A stretch of 64,000 nt of DNA from Pseudomonadota bacterium. Lineage in GTDB: Bacteria > Pseudomonadota > Gammaproteobacteria > Burkholderiales > Rhodocyclaceae. Below are positions 45,901 through 52,816 of this stretch, piece by piece (the stretch's first letter is position 1; the number at the start of each line of letters is the position of its first letter). The notes under the pieces are model-generated. The model saw only the letters and a program-made list of their open reading frames with translations, ran no database searches and was not told where the DNA came from. The stretch is taken from contig JAFEDK010000006.1 in assembly GCA_018241665.1 (NCBI GenBank), positions 20,123 to 84,122 of the forward strand, read 5' to 3'. The position numbers were made by a program, and so were the translations under genes.

Positions 45901-48900
45901 CTGTCGGTGGTTCCGCTCTCGTTGGTGGCCAGGGTTGCCTTGCTGAGGGAGATGCCGGGGCCGTCGTTGTCATTGATCGACCCCGCGCCGCTGGCACCCG
46001 CCGGATTCTTCACGGTCCCGGTGATGGCGCCGGTGGAAAGGGTCAGGCTCTCGGCGGATTCCGTTGAGGCGTCGTCCACAGTGGCCAGCCGCAGCAGCAG
46101 GGAGCTTTCTCCGGCGGCGATCGTCACTGTGCCGGTGACGGTGTTGTAGTGCGCGCCGCCGTCGGTGGACACTTCCAGGGTGGTGTCGGCGGCGGTGTCG
46201 GCTCCCACGGTGGCGCCGTCACCAATCTGGCCGACGACAGGCGTGAAACTGATGTCCTGGGTGGACAGCTTGTCGAGGCTGACGGTGAAGACGATGGCAT
46301 CGCCTTCCGTAACGGCCGAACCGGAGACGGAAATGGTTGGCGTGTCGTTGTCGGCCGTGCCGGCCGTCGGGGTGGCCGACTGGTTTGTGCCAAGGAAGAT
46401 GTTCGTGCTGCTGCCGTCGTCCTTGATGGTGACGGTGCCGCTGGCTGCGCTCCCATTGGTGACCGTGCCGGTAATGGCGCCGGTGCTGATCGTGAAGGTC
46501 TCGGCCCCCTCGTAGAGGTTGTCGTGGCTGATCGGGGCACGCAACAGGATGCTGGTGGCGCCGGCGGCGATGGTCAGGCTGCCGGTGACGGGCGTCCACG
46601 CGGTGCCGTTGAAGTACTCCAGCCCGGTGCCGAAGTCGGTGCCCCCGGTGGCGCTGCCATCGCTGCTGGTCGGCGTGAACGACACGTCGGACAACGAAGG
46701 GTGGGACAGGGATACGCTGACCACGGCGTATGCCGACGCCTCGCTGACGGTGACGCTGCTGACGGAAACGGTTGGGACGTCATTGTCCAGCCCGGCGTTG
46801 CTGCTGGTGGGAACGCCACCGGTCAGCGTGCCGTCGTATTTGCTGCCGCTGCCATCATCGACGATGGAGGTTTCGGCCGAGGCCGACTTGCCGGCGCCGG
46901 TGCTGGTGGATGCCGTGAGTGTGAAGGTCTCGGTGCCTTCGTAGGTGTTGTCCTGCTCGCTGCTGATATTGGCGCGGACGTAGACGACACCGGTACCGCT
47001 GCCCAGCGCGCCGGGGACGGCGGGCTGGCTGCTGGAACTGTAGGTGGTCCAGGTCGTGCCGTTGTAGGAGTACTGCAGGGTGAAGCCGCCGATGGTGGCC
47101 GGGGCCGAGCCGCTGCCGCTCAGGCTGAGGGCCAGGTTTTCGCCGGCGGTCGCGGTCACCGTGAACATCGCGTAGGTGGAGCCCTCATTGACGGGGCCGG
47201 CCGCGCTGACGCTCACGGACAGGTCGTTGTCGAGTCCGGTGGCGGTAGCTGTGGCGCTGCCGCCGCTGACGGTCCCGTCATAGTTCAGGCCGGTGCCGTC
47301 GTCCACGATGATGGCGGTGCCGGTGTAGCCGATGCCGCTGCCGTTGCTGGCGGTCAGGCCGAAGTTCTCGGGGCCTTCATAAATGTTGTCAGGGTTGATG
47401 GCGACCCGGACAAACAGGGTGCCATCGGCGGCCAGGGTGGCGGAAGCGCCATACGCCTCCCATTGCCCGGTGCCCGGATTCTGGACTTCAAGGGCGCTTG
47501 CGTAGTCGGCGGTGGCGGTGGCCGAGCCGCTGGCGAGCGCCAGGGTGATCACCTGGGCCGCGGCGCCGGTGATCTTGAAGACCGCGTGGGACGAGGCTTC
47601 GTTGACGGTAAGGTCGGTTACGGTCAGGGGGCGGTCGTCGTCCAGGCTGGCGGGGTAGCCGACACCGGACGTGTCGGGGGTGCCGGTGGTGTTGCCTTCC
47701 AGGAAGATGGCGCCGGTGCCGTCGTCGGCAATGCTGCTGGCGTTGGTGGTGCCACTGCCGGCGCCGTTGGAGGCGGTCAGTTGCAGGGACTCCACGCCTT
47801 CGTGGGTGGTGTCCTGCAGCACGGGCAGGCGGACCAGCAGGGTGGTGCCGGACATGGCCACCGGCGTGCCGGAGTAGGCCTGCCAGCTGCTGCCGTTGAA
47901 GTACTGCAGGTTGCTGATGAAGTCGGTGCCGCTGGTGGCTGAGGTGCCAGTGACGGACAGGCTCACCAGTTGGCCGGCGGCGCCACCGACCGTGAAGAAC
48001 ACGAAGGGCGAGGCTTCGTTGACCGCCGTGCCGCTGACGGTGAGCGGGCGGTTGTCGGCGGTCACGGTGATGCCGACCACGTCCGTGTCGGTCAGGCCGA
48101 GCGCATCGGTGCTGACCATGCGCAGGGCGTCGGCGCCCGAATAGCCGCTGGTCGGGGTATAGATCACCGTGCCGAGCATGGCCTGGACCTCGGCGGCGCT
48201 GCCGGACAGCAGCAGGGGGCTGGCGTCCGTGCCGCCGCCGCTGAGGGTGCCGGCGCCGCTGGCGGTGGCCGACAGGCTGCCGTGGGACACGCTGAGGGCG
48301 ACCGCGCTGCTGGTGGCCAGGTTGCCATCGGGGTCGGTGACGGACAGGCCGCTGATGGCCTTGGTCTCGTAGCTGGCCAGGGTCTGGCTTGCGGGTACGG
48401 TGTTGACGGGCGCGTCGTTGGCGCCCGTGACGGTGATGCTGAGCACCGCCGTGTCGGTCAGGCTGCCGTCGCTGACGGTGTAGTTGAAGCTGTCGGTGAC
48501 GGTGGTGCCGGCCGCCAGCGAGTTGGCCGCCGTTTCATTGACGACGTAGGTATAGCTGCCGTTGGCGTTCAGGGTCAGTGTGCCGTAGCTGCCGTCCAGG
48601 CCGCTGCCCAGGCTGCCGGCGGTACCGGCGCCTTCGGAGCTCCCGACGCGGATGGCCGAGACGGCCTTGGTGCTGCCGTTGTCCACATCGGTGTCGTTGG
48701 TCAGCACATTGCCGCTGGCGCCCTGGCCGGTGGTGCCATTGGCGGTTCCGCCAGCCTCGGTGGCCCAGCCCACGTCGTCCGTGGCAACCGGGGCGTCGTT
48801 GGCGCCGTTGACGGTGACCGTCAGGGTCGTCGTGGAGAAGTTGCCGCCGTTGTCGGTGATGCGGTAGCTGAACACATCGGTCAGGTGTTCGCTGCTATTG

Positions 48901-51900
48901 AGCGCATCGACGGTGCTGTTGGAACTGCTCGCCGTGTAGGTGTAGGTGCCGTCGTTCTTGATCGACAGGTCGCCGTAACGGCCGTGAATCACTACGTCGG
49001 TGGCGCCCACGGTCGTGTAGCTGGCGTCGGTCGGGCCGGCAGCGGCCACGACGGAGATCGATCCGGCGAGGTTGGGCGTCGTGTCGGTGCCGGCCCCGGA
49101 GGCGGGCGTCACGTCACCGGTGACCTGTCCTGTGCCCGTGCCGTTATTGGTGCCGCCCTTTTCCGTCACGCTGGCGGTATCGGCGACGGCGGTCGGCGCG
49201 GCGGCCGCCGCCACGTTGATGGTGACGGTAAGGGTCGCGGTGGCAGTGGCGTTGCTCGAATCCTTGACCTGGTAGCTGAACTGGTCCGTATTGCCGTTCG
49301 CGACGCCCGAATTGGTCACCGTGTAGGTGTAGGTGCCGTCGGACTGCAGCAGCAGGGTGCCGTAGGTGCCGGTGAGGGTGGCGCCGCTGGAGCCGATGGT
49401 GACATCGGTGCCGACCGTTGCCGTCAGGGCCTTGTCGATTGTCACGAGGCTCACGCCGCCCGTCGCGGTAGTGACTCCCGTGACCTTGGTGCCGCTGGGA
49501 ATGCCGGTACCGGTGATGTCCATGCCGGCGCTGATTGTGCCGGCCGGCGTGTCCATTGCGATCACGGTCGACGAGGACGTTACCAGGGTGGCGATCGTAT
49601 CGCCGGTTCCTCCAACGGTGATTGCCTGGCCAGCCGTCAGTGCGGCAGGCGTACTGATCGTCAGCGTTTTGGAGCTTCGGGCGGTAACCGTAGTGCCAGC
49701 GGGGATGCCGGTGCCCGTTACCGCGTCGCCGACGGAGGCGCTGGCATTGCCGACTGTGAACACCGTGTACGTCGTCCGCTCGCCGGTCGGGGAGATGCTG
49801 GTCGATCCAATCGTTGAGGCGGTGCCCGCATTGAACGAGCTGCCGGCGTTGGCGAGCACGACGGAGAACGTGTCGCCGCTATCCGGATCGGAGTCGTTGG
49901 TCTTGACGTTGCCGCTGGGGTTCGAGCGGTAGCCCGATGTGGCGCTCCAGATGGCCTGGGCGGCGTCGTTCACCGCGGTGGGGGCGTCGTTGACCGCCGT
50001 AACGTTGAGGGTGATGGTGTTGGGCGTCGGGTCGAGGTTCTTGCCGCCGTTGGCGGTGCCGCCGTCGTCCTGTACCTGGAAGGTGAAGCTGGCGTAGCTG
50101 GTGCCGTTGGCGTTGCTGGCGGGCGTGTAGGTCAGCTTGCCCGCCGCGATGTCGGCGGCGCTGATCGACTGACCGGCGGTGACCGCATTGTTGTTCAGCT
50201 TGAGGCTGCCGGCCTGGGGCAGCGTGGCGATGAGGACTGCGCCGAGGGCGTTGGCGGACGCGTCGGTCGGGTCGGTGAAGCCGAAGTCGCTGGCGGCGAA
50301 GGTCTTCGTGCTGTCTTCGTTGATGGTCAGCGTCGCATCGCTGCCCGCGGGGGCGTCATTGACCGGCGTGACATTGACTGTGAGGGTGTTGTCGCCGCTG
50401 AACAGGGCGCCGTCCCCGACCTGGAATTTCAGGGTCGTGTAGGCAGTGCCGTTCCCGTTGGCGGCCGGGGTGTACACCAGCTTGCCGGCGCTGATGTCGC
50501 TGGCGTTGATGGATTGTCCGCTGCTGACCGCGGTGCCGTTGAGCGTGAGGGTTCCCAGAGCGGGCAGGGTCGTGATCTTGACTGCGGCGAGCGGTGTGCC
50601 TTCGGCGTCGCTGTAGCTGCCGAAGTTCGCCAGGGACAGAATTTTCCCGGCGTCCTCGAGGGTGGTCACGCTCGCGTCGGTGGACGTGGGGGCGTCGTTG
50701 ACCGGCGTGATCGTGAAAGTCAGGCTGGCGGAGCTGCTGCCGCCGTTGCCGTCCGAGGTCGTGTAGCGGATGACCGGAACGCTGCCGTTGTAGTTGGGCA
50801 ATGGGGTAAAGCTGTAAGCCCCGCTGGCGTCCAGGGTGAAGGTGCCGACGCCCGCAATGGTGTTGGACGCACCGAGGGTGCCGGCCACGCCGCCGATGGT
50901 GAAGCTGGTGACGGTAAGCGCATCGCCGTTGGCGTCGGTGTCGTTGGTCAGTACATTGCCGCTGGCCGGGTTGTCTTCATTGAGCGTGACGGCGTCGTTG
51001 ACGGCCGCCGGCGCGCTGTTGACCGGCAGGACGCTGTTCATCGAACTGTCGACCCGGTCGGAGCTGCTGCCGATGTTGGCCGTGCTGTTGAAGTAGCTGT
51101 TGTCCAGGCTCAGGATGAAGGCGGTATCCGCTGCCGAGCCATTGTTGTTGTGATCGTTGTCGAGCCAGACGTAGAAGCCCTTGACCACGCCACCCACCTT
51201 GATCGGGCGGCTGGCCAGGCCGTCGAAGGTGATCGTCGTTCCACCTGCGTTCTTGTAGCTGATGGTGCCCAGCACGTTGTTGCCGGAGAACTGGATGCCC
51301 GCCTGGCTGAAGGTGACGTTGGTGGAGGACAGGGGCGTCGTGTTGATCGTTACGCTGTTGGTTTCTTCCCCGTAGAAGGTATCGGATGCGCCGCTGGCGG
51401 TGGTGGTGTAGATACCCTGGAGCTTCAGGGTGACGAGCTGGTGGTTCCAGCTGGCCGTCGCCCGGGGGCCGAAGACCTGGCCGCCATCCATCCGGCCTTG
51501 CTGGCGCGGCCCTTCAAGTGACCAGTGGCGCTCACCGGAGCCGCTGTCCCAGCCCAGGCGTCCTTTCGAGACATAGACTTCCGCTCCGCTCAGGCGCGCC
51601 AGCGTTTCGGCGAACTCCTGGTTAAGCCCGAGCTCGCAGACCCACAGTGCCACCCGGCGAACCTGCCAGTGCATGAGCAGATGGGCATTGCGCAGCAGGG
51701 CGCCCTGATCCACCCACTGGCCACCGATCTCGAAGCCGCCCATATGCCCGTGGGCCACGATGTGCAGTACGTCCAGCGTTTCCCCGGCGAGCGCGGTGGT
51801 GAGGGCCTGCAGCGGGTCTTTGGCCTGGTCCAGGCTGATGACGCGGGCTTTGGCATCCTGGATGAGGATCTGGATCTCCGGGGCCAGGCCGTCGGCGATG

Positions 51901-51959
51901 ATCAGCTCGTGCTTGCGGTTCGTCGCTTGCAGGGTCGGGGGAACGGAAGTGTGCAACAT
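42978..51959 (-). CDS. Giant DUF4347 / VCBS / Calx-beta repeat surface protein
   Basis: 2,993 residues, Ser/Thr/Gly/Asp-rich, almost certainly an adhesin-like exoprotein. Residues about 10-150 are a DUF4347 domain (VLHIVAHGHMGGFEIGG, WVCELGLNQ) without a Sec signal. About 175-305 is a unique beta region. About 310-1300 are VCBS/cadherin-like modules (NEDNPASGNVLTNDTDANGD and similar). About 1300-2000 are diverged Calx-beta-like modules, each opening VNEAS/VSEAS/VTEGD. About 2000-2440 are four 110-residue units. The C-terminal 550 residues hold a Ca-type NNGDYNQDGTPDW loop and a DUF5648-like end (SGDRFYTTSV). I see no GGxGxD RTX repeats. Type I secretion is likely, but no transporter is in the window. 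Confidence 0.88.
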   Translation of the reverse strand: MLHTSVPPTLQATNRKHELIIADGLAPEIQILIQDAKARVISLDQAKDPLQALTTALAGETLDVLHIVAHGHMGGFEIGGQWVDQGALLRNAHLLMHWQVRRVALWVCELGLNQEFAETLARLSGAEVYVSKGRLGWDSGSGERHWSLEGPRQQGRMDGGQVFGPRATASWNHQLVTLKLQGIYTTTASGASDTFYGEETNSVTINTTPLSSTNVTFSQAGIQFSGNNVLGTISYKNAGGTTITFDGLASRPIKVGGVVKGFYVWLDNDHNNNGSAADTAFILSLDNSYFNSTANIGSSSDRVDSSMNSVLPVNSAPAAVNDAVTLNEDNPASGNVLTNDTDANGDALTVTSFTIGGVAGTLGASNTIAGVGTFTLDASGAYSFTPLPNYNGSVPVIRYTTSDGNGGSSSASLTFTITPVNDAPTSTDASVTTLEDAGKILSLANFGSYSDAEGTPLAAVKITTLPALGTLTLNGTAVSSGQSINASDISAGKLVYTPAANGNGTAYTTLKFQVGDGALFSGDNTLTVNVTPVNDAPAGSDATLTINEDSTKTFAASDFGFTDPTDASANALGAVLIATLPQAGSLKLNNNAVTAGQSISAADIAAGKLTYTPASNANGTSYASFTFQVQDDGGTANGGKNLDPTPNTITLNVTAVNDAPTAVNDAAQAIWSATSGYRSNPSGNVKTNDSDPDSGDTFSVVLANAGSSFNAGTASTIGSTSISPTGERTTYTVFTVGNASASVGDAVTGTGIPAGTTVTARSSKTLTISTPAALTAGQAITVGGTGDTIATLVTSSSTVIAMDTPAGTISAGMDITGTGIPSGTKVTGVTTATGGVSLVTIDKALTATVGTDVTIGSSGATLTGTYGTLLLQSDGTYTYTVTNSGVANGNTDQFSYQVKDSSNATATATLTVTINVAAAAAPTAVADTASVTEKGGTNNGTGTGQVTGDVTPASGAGTDTTPNLAGSISVVAAAGPTDASYTTVGATDVVIHGRYGDLSIKNDGTYTYTASSSNSTVDALNSSEHLTDVFSYRITDNGGNFSTTTLTVTVNGANDAPVATDDVGWATEAGGTANGTTGQGASGNVLTNDTDVDNGSTKAVSAIRVGSSEGAGTAGSLGSGLDGSYGTLTLNANGSYTYVVNETAANSLAAGTTVTDSFNYTVSDGSLTDTAVLSITVTGANDAPVNTVPASQTLASYETKAISGLSVTDPDGNLATSSAVALSVSHGSLSATASGAGTLSGGGTDASPLLLSGSAAEVQAMLGTVIYTPTSGYSGADALRMVSTDALGLTDTDVVGITVTADNRPLTVSGTAVNEASPFVFFTVGGAAGQLVSLSVTGTSATSGTDFISNLQYFNGSSWQAYSGTPVAMSGTTLLVRLPVLQDTTHEGVESLQLTASNGAGSGTTNASSIADDGTGAIFLEGNTTGTPDTSGVGYPASLDDDRPLTVTDLTVNEASSHAVFKITGAAAQVITLALASGSATATADYASALEVQNPGTGQWEAYGASATLAADGTLFVRVAINPDNIYEGPENFGLTASNGSGIGYTGTAIIVDDGTGLNYDGTVSGGSATATATGLDNDLSVSVSAAGPVNEGSTYAMFTVTATAGENLALSLSGSGSAPATIGGFTLQYSYNGTTWTTYSSSSQPAVPGALGSGTGVVYVRANISSEQDNTYEGTETFTLTASTSTGAGKSASAETSIVDDGSGSKYDGTLTGGVPTSSNAGLDNDVPTVSVSSVTVSEASAYAVVSVSLSHPSLSDVSFTPTSSDGSATGGTDFGTGLEYFNGTAWTPVTGSLTIAAGATSILLRAPISHDNLYEGAETFTISTGAITGTVTNGSAASGTVTIKDDGSSTNIFLGTNQSATPTAGTADNDTPTISVSGSAVTEGDAIVFTVSLDKLSTQDISFTPVVGQIGDGATVGADTAADTTLEVSTDGGAHYNTVTGTVTIAAGESSLLLRLATVDDASTESAESLTLSTGAITGTVKNPAGASGAGSINDNDGPGISLSKATLATNESGTTDSFTVKLNSQPTADVTVTLTGLDATEGSLSTTTLTFTAANWNTAQTVTVTGEDDPQIDGNIAYTLTATTSSTDGNYSGKTGSVAATNSDDDSAALVLGAISAHTTEAGGTATFTVKLSSQPTGTVTVATSSSDSTEGSVAPVSLIFNASNWDTPQTVTVTGVDDPLIDGAIGYTVDLSATSGDSNYDGKTGSVNVTNDDNDSAGLTLSKATLATGESGTTDSFTVKLNSQPTADVTVTLTGLDATEGSLSTTTLTFTAANWNTAQTVTVTGADDTLVDGNIAYTLTATSSSTDGNYSAKTGSVAVTNADNDSAGLTLSKATLATNESGTTDSFTVKLNAQPTADVTVTFTGLDATEGSLSTTTLTFTAANWNTAQTVTVTGADDTLVDGNIAYTLTATSSSTDGNYSGKTGSVAVTNADNDVVSPPPPTPEPPVQPTPPFSADLDPASDTGVRDNVTMITAPDFTLNGGTYLSTGGSARLLDASGQVIGSSSVTAADVQAGTVNVTTGQLDDGQYTFQAQVLNATGQVVVSAPVTVTVVTDRDGIRPSVELAANNGDYNQDGTPDWQQNNVAQLPLLSLTDFQAGINAPAATFGAIIAGTVDSIHTGNPVKLDAGAQLLDLSISAIPAPLPDNTVAGSAMFNFSVTAQTGAALTDIAPDRAGLQTQVVIDLPTGITANAYMKYNAVTGAWTNFANPAAVDGSQDGAALLDTVGDGKVHRIVITLTDGGAGDEDGTVNGVIVDPGLLAFISSPPPAAPSATPVYSVRLASGDRFYTTSVTEAATMAKGSANVFEGVRFDSLDSAQGGVHQVANHNPFTNDWYFAVDGGAMPYACYQQIKTLAGFSAAAAGKGPGEDFHLYLNGMGLTQLVTQAEAASLSLTSKGYMDRGVVFNTTTTSAFTFDAEAYLVANKNDAAIQNLVKSLSGSYTSTSDAQFIEAVEQQYLTQVNVVGTAVAHGTTATAADLNAAFGTHFLA
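44641..45960 (-). repeat. Four tandem 330-bp units inside the giant gene
   Basis: Boundaries near 44641, 44971, 45301 and 45631. Three units encode almost the same 110 residues (SKATLATNESGTTDSFTVKL, LDATEGSLSTTTLTFTAANW, DGNIAYTLTAT), and the DNA is near-identical. The second unit in protein order (45301-45630) has the same length but a diverged sequence. The exact 330-bp step also shows in the antisense frames. Confidence 0.9.
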
Positions 51960-52339
51960 GGCTGTCGTTCTCGGGTGAAGGTTGTTTCTAGGCGGCGCCC
52001 CGGCAAGGGTGTTCCTGCACTAAAGGCGATGCCGGGGGGGCATTGCAAGCAGCGGCTGGGGAAGCGTTAGCTGGAGGATGGAGCCGGCTGAAGGGTGGAA
52101 ATGATGAACTACGGATCGGAACCGATTTGTTAAATGAGGTCATAAACGATATTTTTAATAATTTTCACATAATTGACATTATTGATAGTGTGACGATGTT
52201 GTCAGTGAGGCTCTGAAAACCAGAACGGCCTCTCCTCGGGAAGAGGAGAGGCCGTTCTGTCGGTTTGCGGTGTCGCCGCTTGAGGGCGGAAAAACGCCTG
52301 AAAAATCAGGCCCTGGCGGGGCGTGCGTTGGGGATGCGG
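51960..52339 (-). promoter_or_regulatory. 380-bp AT-rich upstream region of the giant gene
   Basis: This gap holds the longest AT-rich stretch of the window (about 52120-52200). On the minus strand CTGACA (52205-52200) and AATAAT (52183-52178) are 16 bases apart and each match 5 of 6 consensus bases, giving a leader of roughly 210 bases before the giant ORF. The far end contains a 17-bp hairpin terminator. No credible ORF lies within it. Confidence 0.5.
52221..52259 (-). terminator. 17-bp perfect hairpin terminator
   Basis: Arms 52221-52237 and 52243-52259 pair perfectly over 17 bp with a 5-base loop (GGGAA on the plus strand). Minus-strand sequence continues GTTTTCAG. It lies about 80 bases after the stop of the DUF4124 gene and just upstream of the putative giant-gene promoter, so it probably insulates the two. 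Confidence 0.8.
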
Positions 52340-52816
52340 TCAGGGCTGCTTCGTTGCGGGGTAGCCGGCCTCGTTCAGCAGGGCGTTCCAGCTTGCCTCG
52401 GCGAAGCCGCTCTCCAGCGTCTTGCCCACCAGCAGGCTTGGCGCGACCGGGTCCTTGCTGAAGCGACTCTTGAAGGCCGCGACTTCGGCCTCGGTCTGCA
52501 GCAAGGCTTCCGAGAACGGAATCCCGCGTTTGTTGAGCAGCGTGCGCGCGCTATCGCAGGCCTGGCCGCAGTCCTTGCCCACGTAGAGGGTCACCGGAAA
52601 ATCGGCGGCAGCCTTGCGGGTAGCATAGGACTGCTGCTGGGCGTTGGCGCGGTTGGCTTGCAGCTTGCGCTCCTCGAACTTCTTCACGGACTGGGGCGGC
52701 GGCTGGTCGCTGTATTGCACGCGCCCCTTCTCGTCCACCCAGCGGTAGGCGTTCTGGGCCACCGCCGGCAGCGCGGCGGCCAGAAGCAGCAGACCGGACA
52801 GCCGCCGGGGCGTCAT
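52340..52816 (-). CDS. DUF4124 / glutaredoxin-like periplasmic protein
   Basis: 158 residues. A signal peptide (RRLSGLLLLAAALPAVAQ) leads to a DUF4124 module (NAYRWVDEKGRVQYSDQPPP), a charged helix, and a thioredoxin-fold part (FPVTLYVGKDCGQACDSA, then RTLLNKRGIPFSE). The redox site is Cys83-xxx-Cys87, not the usual CxxC, so it may bind or shuttle thiols atypically. The C-terminal APSLLVGKTLESGF resembles the glutaredoxin cis-Pro region. Start at 52816, overlapping the prlC stop (ATGA). Function not established. Confidence 0.85.
   Translation of the reverse strand: MTPRRLSGLLLLAAALPAVAQNAYRWVDEKGRVQYSDQPPPQSVKKFEERKLQANRANAQQQSYATRKAAADFPVTLYVGKDCGQACDSARTLLNKRGIPFSEALLQTEAEVAAFKSRFSKDPVAPSLLVGKTLESGFAEASWNALLNEAGYPATKQP

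Noticed and set aside
44641-45960. Tandem repeats considered as a CRISPR array
   Set aside because: Units are 330 bp, coding, and in frame throughout; no short repeats with spacers.
42990-46067. Long plus-strand open frame (1,025 codons) opposite the giant protein gene
   Set aside because: It mirrors the repeat units of the sense gene at the same 330-bp step; no family motifs.
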